Assembly: GCA_964450715.1 (NCBI GenBank)
Contig: CAYVFC010000049.1
Span: forward strand, 1-50,300
DNA from: CAYVFC01 sp964450715
GTDB taxonomy: Bacteria > Myxococcota_A > Polyangia > Polyangiales > JAFGIB01
Length of the DNA stretch: 50,300 nt
Direction: 5' to 3'
In this document: piece after piece, positions 8,914-17,247 of the stretch
Position numbering within the stretch: the stretch's first letter is position 1
How the letters are laid out: each line of letters begins with the position of its first letter
Program-made: the position numbers and the translations under genes
The notes under the pieces: model-generated
Database searches by the model: none
The model's input: only the letters and a program-made list of their open reading frames with translations
What the model was told of the DNA's origin: nothing

Positions 8914-10340
8914 GTCGTCGTTCCCAGCTCCGCACCGCCGTTCTCCAGCAGCCGCAGCACCCGGTTCAGCTCGCCGACGGCCTCTTCCAGCTCCTCGATG
9001 GCGTCGGTGACAAGCTCCTCGGGCTCTGGCAGTTCGCCGGCGTCCTCCAGGGACTCCTCCTTGAGCCACTTAAAGCCGTCGAGCTTGAAGTCGCGCTCCT
9101 TGACCTCGCTGATGTGATAGCTACGCCAGCGGTCCTGCTTCGAGTCGGCGGGCTTGCGCTTGGACTTTCCGTTCGGGTTCTTGCCGTAGCACCGCTCGAA
9201 CTCGGTGAAGTGCTCGGCCGTCAGCGGTCTGTCCTTCTTGGTGATGCCGGGGACGTTCGTGCGCGCGTCGTAGATCCAGACAGTCTCGGTCGGGTAGCCC
9301 TTAGTGAAGAAGACGACGTTTGCCTTCACGCCCTGGCTGTAGGGAGTAAAGGTGCCACGGGGCAGACGCAGCACGGTGTGAAGGTCGCAGTCCTCGGTGA
9401 GCAGCTTGAAAACCTCGCCGGCCTGGTCAGCGAATAGGCAGTTATCAGGCAGGACGACCGCGGCGCGACCGCCTTGCTTCAGCACCGTCATGATGTGTTG
9501 CACGAAGTTGAGCTGCTTATTCGAGGTCGCGACCGTGAAGTCCTCGCGCTCGGGTGCCTGGTTCGCGCCCTTCGTGCCAAAGGGCGGGTTCGTCAGCACC
9601 ACGTCGAAGCGTTCGCTCGACGGGGGCTCGTAAATGGAGTCGCCGAACTTAATAGTCGGTTCGATACCGTGGAGGTACAGGTTCATAAGAGAGAGCCGGC
9701 GAGGACGCGGTACAAGCTCCTGCCCATAGTAGGTGCCTCGGCGCAGACGTTTCGCGATGTTGCGGTCGAGTGCGCCCTTGGTCTTCTCTATCAACCACTC
9801 GTAGGCCGCAACCATGAAGCCGCCGGTGCCGCACGCGGGGTCGCAGATTTTAAAGTCGGGCCGAGGACGCGGGTCGGGTTGGATACAGCGGACGACGGAC
9901 TGGATGAGGACCCGCGGTGTGAAGTACTGCCCCGCGCCCTTCTTGCCCTCACTCGCAGCCTTCTCCAGCAAACCCTCGTAGGCGGCGGCCTTGATGTCCA
10001 CGCCAAGGCTTGTCCACTCTACATCGTCGATTAGGGAGACCAGACGCTTGAGGTTCACCGGGTTCGAGAAGCGCGACTGCGCCCCGGCGTAGATGTCGCC
10101 AAGGATGCCGCCGCTCTTACCGAGGGTTCGGAGCACGTCCACGTAGTGGTCGGTGAGGACGGTGCCGCTCTTGTCGCGGAGCGCGGGCCAGGCGCAGCCC
10201 TTGGGCAGATTGATGCCCTTCTCGTCCGCCATCTTGAGGAAGAGCAGGTACGTGATCTGTTCGATGTAGTCGCCGTAGTCGATACCGTCGTGGCGAAGGG
10301 TGTGGCAGAAGCCCCACAGTTTCTGAACAACGTCGCTCAT
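8910..10340 (-). CDS. hsdM: Type I restriction-modification DNA methyltransferase
   Basis: The 476-residue product has the N-terminal helical HsdM domain (YGDYIEQITYLLFLKMADE at 22-40) and an N6-adenine methylase domain: QYFTPR near 138, the SAM-binding DPACGTGGF at 167-175 and the catalytic NPPF at 251-254. The ATG at 10340 overlaps the hsdR stop by ATGA, and its own stop overlaps hsdS in the same way. It methylates the adenine of the target chosen by HsdS and is also part of the restriction complex. All motifs look intact. Confidence 0.95.
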   Translation of the reverse strand: MSDVVQKLWGFCHTLRHDGIDYGDYIEQITYLLFLKMADEKGINLPKGCAWPALRDKSGTVLTDHYVDVLRTLGKSGGILGDIYAGAQSRFSNPVNLKRLVSLIDDVEWTSLGVDIKAAAYEGLLEKAASEGKKGAGQYFTPRVLIQSVVRCIQPDPRPRPDFKICDPACGTGGFMVAAYEWLIEKTKGALDRNIAKRLRRGTYYGQELVPRPRRLSLMNLYLHGIEPTIKFGDSIYEPPSSERFDVVLTNPPFGTKGANQAPEREDFTVATSNKQLNFVQHIMTVLKQGGRAAVVLPDNCLFADQAGEVFKLLTEDCDLHTVLRLPRGTFTPYSQGVKANVVFFTKGYPTETVWIYDARTNVPGITKKDRPLTAEHFTEFERCYGKNPNGKSKRKPADSKQDRWRSYHISEVKERDFKLDGFKWLKEESLEDAGELPEPEELVTDAIEELEEAVGELNRVLRLLENGGAELGTTT

Positions 10341-13018
10341 GCAGCGATGGCCTCGTTGAGTTGGTGGATGAGGTCTTCGAGACGGCCAGCGAACGCGCGC
10401 CGGGCGGCGGTCCAGCCACCCTCGCGCGTGAACACGGGTACGAGGTCGAAGTCCTCGCGGTCGATGGATAGGTTCTCTACCAGGTGAATGCGAATGCGGT
10501 CGAGCCACTTCTGCTGGTCAGGCGTGAATGACTCGCCCGCCGCGAGTTTCTGGAGTGCGCGCTCGACGCGCTCGGCGGCGGTGAGGAGCGGCTGCTGCTC
10601 GTCTGCCGCGTGCTTGACCATTGAGATGATGTCCACGAGCGCGCGGCGGTAGCGGATCTCGTGCGCTTTCTGAAGCGTCTCGACGCGGAAGCGCCGGGTC
10701 TGTGCGAGCTTCTGCCGCAGCTCGGTGAGCGCTTCCGCCGACCAGTCCTTCGGCCGGTCGAGGAGGATACGGAAAGCTTCGATCTGCGCACGGTTCTCGC
10801 GCACGAAGCGCGCGAACGCCTCGAGGTACTCCTCAGGCTTGTACTCCTGGCCGTCCTCGCGGAATACGAGCACCGATTGCACCGTATCCTCCGCGTCGTA
10901 CGCCACGTAGAAGACCCGCTGCGAACGCTTGTACGTGACGAGCAAGTCCAGGAACCCTGGGTCGCGCAGCGTCTTCATCGCCTCGACGAGGTTCGTGCGC
11001 AGGGCCGCGGGAAGTCCGCGGGCGAACCGCGCGAGGTCGCCGTCCGGAACGAAGGCCGCGAAGTCGGTCCGTGCCTCACCCGCCATCTGCTTGTCGATGC
11101 GGTGCAGGCGCTTGACCAGGCAACCGATGTTGTACTCACGGTCGCGGTTGTTCCAGACGTCCTCAATGATCTCCGCGATGGTTCGGGTCGGGGGTGCCGG
11201 CGCCTCGGCGGTGATGCCCGTGGCCTGCCTGAAATAGGCGAGCAGTGTGCCGTCGAAGCAGTCGAAGACGGTGAAGTGCGACTTGTCCGGGAACCGCTCT
11301 CCCTTACGTGTACCGCGGCCGATCATCTGCTCGAACAGGATGCGCGACTTCACCGGGCGCAGGAACACGATGAACTCGAGGTCGGGGATGTCCACTCCGG
11401 TCGAGAGGAGATCCACTGTGACGGCAATGCCGGGCTTCGGTCGGTTGCGAAACTCACGGATGCGCTGAAGCGGTCGGTCCACGTCCTTGCTGCCGGTGAT
11501 CTTCTGGACGAAGGCGTCGCCGCGACCGAACACATCGCGGCAGATGTTTACAAGCTGGTCGGCGTGCGACGTGTGCGGCAGGTCGTTGACCGCGAAGATG
11601 AGCGTCTTCGGGAACCGGCCCGTGCTCTCCTCGTGTGCCAGCGCGTATCGCTTGACCTCCTCGACGATCTTCCGGTTCGAGTCAGGCGCCGTGACCTTCG
11701 CCTCGATCTCGGTGCTCTCGAAGCGCCGCTGATCCTCCAAGAGGTCAAGCTGCGTCGCGCCCGACCCTGGATCGACCTTTTCGACTTGCTCTCCCTCCTG
11801 GAGAAAGACGCCGTTCATCCGAACATCCGAGCGGACGTTCACTACGTCGTAGTCCACGAGGTAGCCGTCCTCGACGGCGCGTCCGTAGTCGTAGCGATAG
11901 ACAAGGTGTTGGAAGTAGCTCGTCGTGTGCGAGGCCGGCGTGGCAGTGAGGCCGATCTTGATCGCGTCGAAGTGGTCGAGTGTGCTGCGCCAGACCGACT
12001 GCTCGGCCGCAGTGTAGCCGCGGTGGCACTCGTCAGCGATGATGACATCGAAGGCGTGGATGGGAATATCCAGCCGCTCGGCGTCTTCGTCCATGGTTTC
12101 GGCGCCGAAGATGGCGCCCCGGCCGAGCACGTTGATCGCCATGCGCTGGATCGTGCAGACGTAGACGAAAGCGTGACCCGGCTTGGGATCGGAGAGGTAC
12201 GACGAGGGCAGGAGCTTCGGATCGAACTTCTCCTCCTCTCCGAAGTCCTCGCGCTGGAAGCGGCTGCTGTAAACTTCGTAAATCTTGTCGAACTTCTGGC
12301 CGGGCTCAGCCTCGAAGGAAGCGAAGGCGCGGACCGCCTGCGCGGCGAGCGCCCTGCGATCCACGAGGAACAACACTCGCTGCGCGACGCCCGACCTCAT
12401 CATGCGGTAGATTTGGTTGACCAGTGTGAACGTCTTACCGGTTCCGGTCGCCATAGCCACGAGCATATGGCGCTTACGCTCGGCGATGGCTCGCTCAACG
12501 GCGCTGTTCGCCTCTCGCTGATAGGGGCGAAGCATCGAGTGCTCGTTCGGCGTTGCGATCAGTTCAGCGCTCGCAGCGTCGACGTCGCGGTCCAACAACT
12601 CGCACAGGGCGTTCGGCGTGTGGAAGTCGGCGATGCGCCGCGAGCGGTTGAGCGGATGCCGTACGTCGTGAAACCAGATGACCTCGCCGTTCGTCGCATA
12701 GAGGAACGGTGCGCGTAGGCCGCCGAAGTTGTAGTGGCTGGCCCGAAGGCCACGGGCGTACCGTTCCGCCTGTACCAATACGTTCTGCGGCCCGATGGAG
12801 AGCTTCTTCGCTTCGATGATGGCGGCGACGTGGTTGTCGAGCCAGAGCGCGTAGTCGGCGGGGCCGTTGTCGGTCTCCTCCTCTTCGGTACGGTAGGGAT
12901 CGCGGAGAGGTGTCGCTCCACCCTTTGGTAGAAGCCAGCCGCGCGCATCGAGGCGAGGGTCAATGCGACGCTTGCGCGTCAACCACTCGCTCTCTTGCTC
13001 GGTATCGCCCGCCCTCAT
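10337..13018 (-). CDS. hsdR: Type I restriction endonuclease/translocase subunit
   Basis: In 893 residues the expected domains appear in order. A PD-(D/E)xK nuclease domain comes first (DYALWL with Asp55 and EAKK with Glu69 and Lys71). A RecA-like motor pair follows, with Walker A ATGTGKT at 190-196, DECH at 329-332, a TATP motif soon after and QMIGRGTR further on. A helical C-terminal region closes the protein. It hydrolyses ATP to translocate DNA and cuts unmodified DNA at a distance. The ATG at 13018 overlaps the stop of the winged-helix gene by ATGA. No key residue is missing, so the enzyme should be active. Confidence 0.95.
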   Translation of the reverse strand: MRAGDTEQESEWLTRKRRIDPRLDARGWLLPKGGATPLRDPYRTEEEETDNGPADYALWLDNHVAAIIEAKKLSIGPQNVLVQAERYARGLRASHYNFGGLRAPFLYATNGEVIWFHDVRHPLNRSRRIADFHTPNALCELLDRDVDAASAELIATPNEHSMLRPYQREANSAVERAIAERKRHMLVAMATGTGKTFTLVNQIYRMMRSGVAQRVLFLVDRRALAAQAVRAFASFEAEPGQKFDKIYEVYSSRFQREDFGEEEKFDPKLLPSSYLSDPKPGHAFVYVCTIQRMAINVLGRGAIFGAETMDEDAERLDIPIHAFDVIIADECHRGYTAAEQSVWRSTLDHFDAIKIGLTATPASHTTSYFQHLVYRYDYGRAVEDGYLVDYDVVNVRSDVRMNGVFLQEGEQVEKVDPGSGATQLDLLEDQRRFESTEIEAKVTAPDSNRKIVEEVKRYALAHEESTGRFPKTLIFAVNDLPHTSHADQLVNICRDVFGRGDAFVQKITGSKDVDRPLQRIREFRNRPKPGIAVTVDLLSTGVDIPDLEFIVFLRPVKSRILFEQMIGRGTRKGERFPDKSHFTVFDCFDGTLLAYFRQATGITAEAPAPPTRTIAEIIEDVWNNRDREYNIGCLVKRLHRIDKQMAGEARTDFAAFVPDGDLARFARGLPAALRTNLVEAMKTLRDPGFLDLLVTYKRSQRVFYVAYDAEDTVQSVLVFREDGQEYKPEEYLEAFARFVRENRAQIEAFRILLDRPKDWSAEALTELRQKLAQTRRFRVETLQKAHEIRYRRALVDIISMVKHAADEQQPLLTAAERVERALQKLAAGESFTPDQQKWLDRIRIHLVENLSIDREDFDLVPVFTREGGWTAARRAFAGRLEDLIHQLNEAIAA

Positions 13019-13308
13019 CCCGCCTCCTGAGTGGTTGCGTCTGTCGGGGAAACGAGCCGGTAGCGCCTTCCTGGACGCCCTCGACCGGCAGAGCTGGCGG
13101 CTTTCTCGATCCGCACCGGGTAGCCGGCTTCGGCCAGGTCATCGATAATGCGGTAAACCTTTCGGGGCGAGAGGTCGAATGCTTCCGACAGCTCGGCAAC
13201 CGTGGCCGACCCCGTGCGCAGGGCTTCCGCTAGCTTCAGCGCCTCTACGAGCAGGCGTGTACGCGGAGGTCGGTCCCCCCGGCCTGGGTTTGTTCGTCGC
13301 TTCGCCAC
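13015..13308 (-). CDS. Winged-helix regulator of the restriction operon
   Basis: The 97-residue protein starts at GTG 13308. It has a basic N-terminus and then a clear helix-turn-helix: GSATVAELSEAFDLSPRKVYRIIDDLAEAG, followed by a basic wing (GRGRPGRRYRL). This fits DeoR/HTH_11-like winged helices. It is the first gene of the operon and overlaps hsdR by ATGA, which suggests an autoregulator that sets the level of the restriction enzyme. The regulatory role is inferred from the fold and position. Confidence 0.8.
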   Translation of the reverse strand: MAKRRTNPGRGDRPPRTRLLVEALKLAEALRTGSATVAELSEAFDLSPRKVYRIIDDLAEAGYPVRIEKAASSAGRGRPGRRYRLVSPTDATTQEAG

Positions 13309-13332
13309 GTTCGGGCTCGGTTCCCAACGGGC

Positions 13333-13361
13333 ATCGTCAGTTTTGCGTCACCAAAAGTCAA
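13333..13361 (-). promoter_or_regulatory. Candidate promoter of the restriction operon
   Basis: On the minus strand a TTGACT hexamer (13356-13361) is followed after exactly 17 bases by GACGAT (13333-13338), which would give a short leader before the GTG at 13308. The -35 match is good and the -10 is weak (3 of 6). No other convincing promoter lies in the 150-base gap. Confidence 0.35.
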
Positions 13362-13458
13362 GAAATCCCAGAGATGAGTCCTGTATCGCGCGCGGTCCAG
13401 TCACGGCTCCGATTGAAGGCTGGAGCTAGTTCTCAGGGTAGTGGGGGGGCCGGCTTCG

Positions 13459-13935
13459 CTACGGCTTCGACTTGACCAGATGCCGGCCCGCCAGTTCCTC
13501 GATCGCTTCCCTTAGCGGAGCCCACACCCGGCAGTCGCCGAGCAAGCGCCGCTCCGTTTCGACTGTCCTCAGAGCATCGCCGAGCGCGGCGTCAATGTTT
13601 CCGTCGAGGACAGCGTAGACCGCTCGGCGACCGTACCCCTCGGCAGCGACGGCGGTGTGGCGGACGGCGTCGTCGTAGTCCTCGAGCAGCGTGCTTGTCA
13701 TCTGGAGAACCGCAGCCCGGTCTCCGGATCTCTCGTCTTCAAGGGTGTGTCCATTCCCGCACGACCGGCAGACGATAATCCGATACTGTTCCCCTTCTTC
13801 CGAAACCCGCCGACCGCGGAACTCCCAGGTATGCCCCGACCGCCGCAGCGTGATCCTGACCGGCCACGCTCTGGTTTCCGTTCGTTCGTAACCAAGGTCG
13901 TAGGCGGCTCTCACCCGATCGATACCGGGTTCCAT
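13459..13935 (-). CDS. Unknown protein with a CxxC motif
   Basis: The 158-residue product has a beta-rich N-terminal half (WPVRITLRRSGHTWEFRGRRV...), then VCRSCGNGHTLED, which could be half of a zinc site, and a helical C-terminal half ending in basic residues. I recognise no family. Two other frames are open through the 5' part, but only this one gives the well-formed CxxC segment and continuous acidic/basic balance. It lies downstream of the recombinase and RHH genes, about 125 bases apart, so it may be part of that transcript. Confidence 0.5.
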   Translation of the reverse strand: MEPGIDRVRAAYDLGYERTETRAWPVRITLRRSGHTWEFRGRRVSEEGEQYRIIVCRSCGNGHTLEDERSGDRAAVLQMTSTLLEDYDDAVRHTAVAAEGYGRRAVYAVLDGNIDAALGDALRTVETERRLLGDCRVWAPLREAIEELAGRHLVKSKP

Positions 13936-14060
13936 ATTCGCGGTTTCGGATACGAGTCGTCCCCATTTCCTCGGTAACCGCCCCGATGGTTTGATGATGA
14001 ACTGCCAGGGACCGGTGACGACCGGTTGCTCGCGTATGACACGAGGCGATCGACTCCGAC

Positions 14061-14255
14061 CTACCGCTTTCTCTTTCGTTCTGCTTTCGATGGTATGCCA
14101 GCCTGCTGCAGGCCCTTTTCGAGAAGTGTTCGGATCGCGTCGGTCCGCGTAAGCTCGACTCCAGGAAGATCCTCGCGGAGCTTATCCAGGTACCGGTCCA
14201 GCCGAACGACAAGCTCTTCCGGAAGACGCAGCCCCATCTGCTTTGTCCGAGCCAT
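14061..14255 (-). CDS. Ribbon-helix-helix DNA-binding protein
   Basis: The 64-residue product reads MGLRLPEELVVRLDRYLDKL followed by LTRTDAIRTLLEKGL, the beta strand and two helices of a CopG/Arc-type ribbon-helix-helix, with a basic tail. A strong AGGAGG precedes the ATG by seven bases. It starts 19 bases after the stop of the serine recombinase gene, so the two are probably co-transcribed. It may control recombinase expression or act as an accessory architectural protein; that is inference. Confidence 0.8.
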   Translation of the reverse strand: MARTKQMGLRLPEELVVRLDRYLDKLREDLPGVELTRTDAIRTLLEKGLQQAGIPSKAERKRKR

Positions 14256-14273
14256 CTAAGAACCTCCTGCTCG

Positions 14274-14981
14274 TTATGCGGCCAGCATCCGTCTGATCTG
14301 GATTGGCGCGAAAGGACGCCCCGTTCTCGACCGGACACCGTCTTCGTGGAGTCTCGCTGCGATCGCGCGAAGTGATAACCCCGCTTTCGATAGCTTGCGC
14401 GCCTTGGAGAGCGCTCTCTGCTCCTGCTCGACCGGGACCAGCTTCACGCCGTCCTCGGCCAGTTCGAATCCGTACGGTACCTTGCCGCCCACGTACTCGC
14501 CGTTGGCCGCCTTGTACGCCATCGCTGCGGTGGTCCTCTCGCGGACGAGGTTCCGCTCCATCTCCGCGGCCCCGGCCATGACCGTGAGAAAGAACCGGCC
14601 CATCGCGGAGGAGGTGTCGACCGCCTGACCGCCAAGGTCCACGAGGTGGAGGGCGACTCCGGCCTGATCCCACTCCCGGGTCACGGTCAGGCAATCGGCG
14701 CAGTCGCGGAACAGGCGGTCCAGCTTGTAGGTCAACACGGCCGCGACCTTGCGGCGCCCGACCGCGCTCAGCACCCGCTGGCCGCCCGCACGTGACGACA
14801 GCGGCTTGCCGGCGCTCACCCCCGCGTCCTGTACCACTTCAACGATCTCCAGGTCGCGCATCGCGGCGTAGGCATGAAGTGCCTGGCGCTGGGCGTCTAG
14901 GCTCACGCCCTCCTGGGCCTGTTCCTCGGTGCTCACCCGGATGTAGGCGACCGCCCTGGTCCTTTTCTTCTCGTTCCCCAT
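14274..14981 (-). CDS. Small serine recombinase (resolvase/invertase family)
   Basis: The 235-residue product has the catalytic core AVAYIRVSTEEQ with the nucleophilic Ser near residue 15, the YKLDRLFRD segment, and the E...R..R helix in AEMERNLVRERT. A C-terminal HTH follows (LSLRAIAARLHEDGVRSRTGRPFAPIQIRRML). The length fits small resolvases/invertases rather than large serine integrases. The ATG at 14981 is preferred because the catalytic domain begins immediately; the frame stays open for 114 more codons upstream, but that part looks non-coding. Since a tyrosine integrase sits at the island end, this enzyme may be a resolvase, an invertase, or the relic of an older insertion. Confidence 0.85.
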   Translation of the reverse strand: MGNEKKRTRAVAYIRVSTEEQAQEGVSLDAQRQALHAYAAMRDLEIVEVVQDAGVSAGKPLSSRAGGQRVLSAVGRRKVAAVLTYKLDRLFRDCADCLTVTREWDQAGVALHLVDLGGQAVDTSSAMGRFFLTVMAGAAEMERNLVRERTTAAMAYKAANGEYVGGKVPYGFELAEDGVKLVPVEQEQRALSKARKLSKAGLSLRAIAARLHEDGVRSRTGRPFAPIQIRRMLAA

Positions 14982-14987
14982 ACCCCT

Positions 14988-15015
14988 AGTGTAGTACAGC
15001 GTGTCCCAATGTAAA
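14988..15015 (-). promoter_or_regulatory. Candidate promoter of the serine recombinase gene
   Basis: On the minus strand TTTACA (15010-15015) is followed after 16 bases by TACACT (14988-14993), a fair sigma-70-like pair. The predicted transcription start falls at or beside the ATG at 14981, which would give a leaderless or nearly leaderless message, even though an AGGGG lies just before the ATG. Confidence 0.4.
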
Positions 15016-15431
15016 CCGGAATGTAACAGTGGGTCCCCTTTGTTACTCCCGGAGCCCGGTTTCCGCGCACGGAAGGCGGTCCCCGGTGGCTGCCCGAAAA
15101 CGGCCCCTCGGAGCGCCCAGACGCCTCGGGAGCGCCTGACGCAGAACCGACCCGGCAAGGGTGCCGCTTTCCGCTTGGCGGCGTTACAGGGGAACGTCGC
15201 GCGATCTAGCCGAGTGCAGAATAATGCGCACGCTACGGAGGGAGCGTCGACGCGAAGTAGCCGGCGGGCTCGATCGGGATTACCCCCGACACCGGGAGCC
15301 ACTTGGGCTCGCGACGAACCCATGGGTATCCGCCCTGGATTCTCCCCCGGGTCGGCCGACCCGATATACGCGGGCTCGGTGACGGTTCTTGTCCGTTTCG
15401 AGCCTTCCCTGCAGCCGCCCTCGAACTGCGG
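15016..15431. other. Intergenic stretch without a recognised gene
   Basis: About 415 GC-rich bases lie between the recombinase promoter and the 3' end of the SH3-like lipoprotein gene. Open frames exist on both strands, but their peptides are Arg/Pro/Ser-rich and look like GC-driven chance. No hairpin with a T-run was seen. Confidence 0.5.
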
Positions 15432-16556
15432 CTACTTCGCCCCCAGGTTCTGTCCCACCAAGGCGGAGACGTTGACCCAGCCCCTTGCTTTCCGGTCGCC
15501 GTCGTCCATCGAGACCTCATACCAGAGACGACCGTTCGGTCTCGCCGTCGACAAAATCCGCATCTTCGAACCGGGGCCGAAATACTGGATCCCCTGGATT
15601 GCCGCCGAAGGATCGGCCGGCGAGTGGTGCGGCATGAGCGGGGTTCGATTCGATAGCTTGTACGTTCTGTTCTTCTTGAGGAGGTTCGGATCAACGAACA
15701 GTTCGTCAGACCGCGCCTTATCGAAGATGTCCACGACCTTCTTGCCCTTCTCCAGATCCGATCCCTGCCGTATCCAGCGATCGTCTTCTTTTCTCGACTT
15801 CTCCTGTGCCCCCTTCTTCGCTACCCATTGGAAGTTCTCGAGTTCATCGTCGGTCACAAGTCTGTAGTGCGCTGTCCGGCGCTCGCCCTTGTACGGCTCC
15901 AGCTCGACAAGATACACGCCGTCTTCGTACCGCCACCGACGTTTCGTCGAAGAATCCTCTTTGTCCTCGACCGTGACCCTGCCGTCTTTGGTGAACGTAT
16001 GCCGCATGTACCGCCGTGCAACCGAGTTCGGATGAGACGGATTCGTAATGACCGACCGCCAGCTACCAAGGATCTTCGTCTCGGCCTGCCGTTCCGATAC
16101 CAGCGCGCGCTGCTCTCCAAGACGCTGGAGAAATCCCTGGACCTCTTTGTCCTCCGCCAATGAGGACTTCGATAACGGTTCCAGAACCTTCGATACCGCC
16201 GATAGCAAGGCCTCTCCCTTTTCCACGCTGAACTTCTTTCGCTTCGTGAGCTTCTCGAGGTCGCCCATATTCGCAACGACCTTTTCGCGGTTCGCTTGCC
16301 AGTTTCGGGCGGATTCCTCGGCCTTACGTTTTTCCTCGTCTTCTTTCCTCGCTGGCTCAACGGTCTCCGGCGTAACCACGGGTTTCGGCGGAGACTCGGC
16401 TTCCGGGTTTCGCGCGGGGGCCTGCGCCGCCGGCTGTTTCTCCTCGCTCGAACAAACCGCAAGAAGGCAACAAAAAACGGTCGCCGTGAAGATCGCCATC
16501 GAGCCGCCGGCGATACCGGGCCGCCGACACCTTTGCCATAGCTGGGTTACCCCCAT
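15432..16556 (-). CDS. SH3-like domain lipoprotein
   Basis: The product has 374 residues from the ATG at 16556, which has GAGGAGG upstream. A hydrophobic signal ends in LLAVC, a good lipobox. A Pro/Ala/Glu linker and a charged, probably coiled-coil stretch follow (about 60-150). The middle part (about 165-255) reads ILGSWRS...HTFTKDGRVTV...YLVELE, like a lipocalin-like or DUF-type beta domain. The C-terminus (about 325-374), GSKMRILSTARPNGRLWYEVS...GWVNVSALVG, resembles a bacterial SH3 domain. It is likely anchored in the cell envelope facing the periplasm. Its job in the island is unknown. It is divergent from the XRE gene across 90 bases. Confidence 0.72.
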   Translation of the reverse strand: MGVTQLWQRCRRPGIAGGSMAIFTATVFCCLLAVCSSEEKQPAAQAPARNPEAESPPKPVVTPETVEPARKEDEEKRKAEESARNWQANREKVVANMGDLEKLTKRKKFSVEKGEALLSAVSKVLEPLSKSSLAEDKEVQGFLQRLGEQRALVSERQAETKILGSWRSVITNPSHPNSVARRYMRHTFTKDGRVTVEDKEDSSTKRRWRYEDGVYLVELEPYKGERRTAHYRLVTDDELENFQWVAKKGAQEKSRKEDDRWIRQGSDLEKGKKVVDIFDKARSDELFVDPNLLKKNRTYKLSNRTPLMPHHSPADPSAAIQGIQYFGPGSKMRILSTARPNGRLWYEVSMDDGDRKARGWVNVSALVGQNLGAK

Positions 16557-16646
16557 TCTCCATTCCTCCTCTCGAAAACCGCCTGAATAAAAGACGGCCA
16601 TACAAACCGTGTTTACCATAGTTCCGGCCCTGTATCCAAAGGTCCC

Positions 16647-16934
16647 GTGGGAAAGGACCGGCACAGGGAAGTGCTTCGACACGTGGGCGCGAACGTGCGT
16701 CGCAAACGGATGCGGAAGGACTGGACCCAGGCGGAACTGGCGGAAGCGATCGACGTCGATGTGCGGTTCCTTCAGCGGATCGAAAGGGCGACGACCGTGC
16801 CGAGCATCGCCACGGTGGTCGCCCTGGCAGACGCGCTGGATACCCCGGTGTCGACGATGTTCAGGCCCGCGGACCTGCCGAAGCCCAAGACCGGACGGCC
16901 CCGGAAACGTCGGAAGCGCGAGGTCCACGGATAA
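16647..16934 (+). CDS. XRE-family transcription regulator
   Basis: The 95-residue product starts at GTG 16647 and has a classical Cro/CI-type HTH: VGANVRRKRMRKDWTQAELAEAIDVDVRFLQRIERATTVPSIATVVALADALDTPVSTMF. A basic tail follows (about 78-95). It is transcribed away from the SH3-like lipoprotein gene; the 90-base gap between them holds an AAACACGGTTT near-palindrome that could be its operator. It is likely a regulator of the island, with autoregulation inferred from the divergent arrangement. Confidence 0.85.
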   Translation: MGKDRHREVLRHVGANVRRKRMRKDWTQAELAEAIDVDVRFLQRIERATTVPSIATVVALADALDTPVSTMFRPADLPKPKTGRPRKRRKREVHG

Positions 16935-17247
16935 GAACCGAGGTTACCGGGGGTCAGTCGTGGACCGCGCCCGCGTCGGCGGCGGCGCGTGCCAATCCGC
17001 CTGATGTTCGCGCGGTCAGGCGGGAGTTTCGGTACTTGGGAAGGGGAAACGGCGACAGGACGGTATGGCGTACTCCGAAAACGGTTCGAAGCTTGGTCTC
17101 TGTCGCTCTCGCGCACACGTAGAACGCGGGAACTCCCGGTCCACCGCGCGAAATCTGGAACATTTAACTCAGGTGCGACTCCAGACGTCGCGTCCACGCC
17201 CGCGGCTCAGAAAGGAGCCGCGCAGCCCTTGGAATACGGGGCATCGG
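16935..17247. other. Intergenic stretch without a recognised gene
   Basis: About 310 bases lie between the XRE gene and the 3' end of a minus-strand HTH gene. Several short open frames exist on both strands but none gives a protein-like sequence or has a ribosome-binding site that I trust. Confidence 0.5.

Noticed and set aside
10661..12718. A 685-codon open frame on the plus strand opposite hsdR
   Set aside because: It mirrors the hsdR codons, its peptide is rich in Arg, Val, Leu and Asp without any motif, and hsdR has complete catalytic motifs on the other strand. This is a usual effect of high GC at third positions.
14982..15323. A 114-codon N-terminal extension of the serine recombinase
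   Set aside because: The extension shows no similarity to any domain, while the catalytic domain starts right after the ATG at 14981, which also has AGGGG ahead.
15001..15867. Open frame of 288 codons on the plus strand over the recombinase upstream region and the lipoprotein 3' end
   Set aside because: It runs antisense to the SH3-like part of the lipoprotein and has no ribosome-binding site or protein-like domain.
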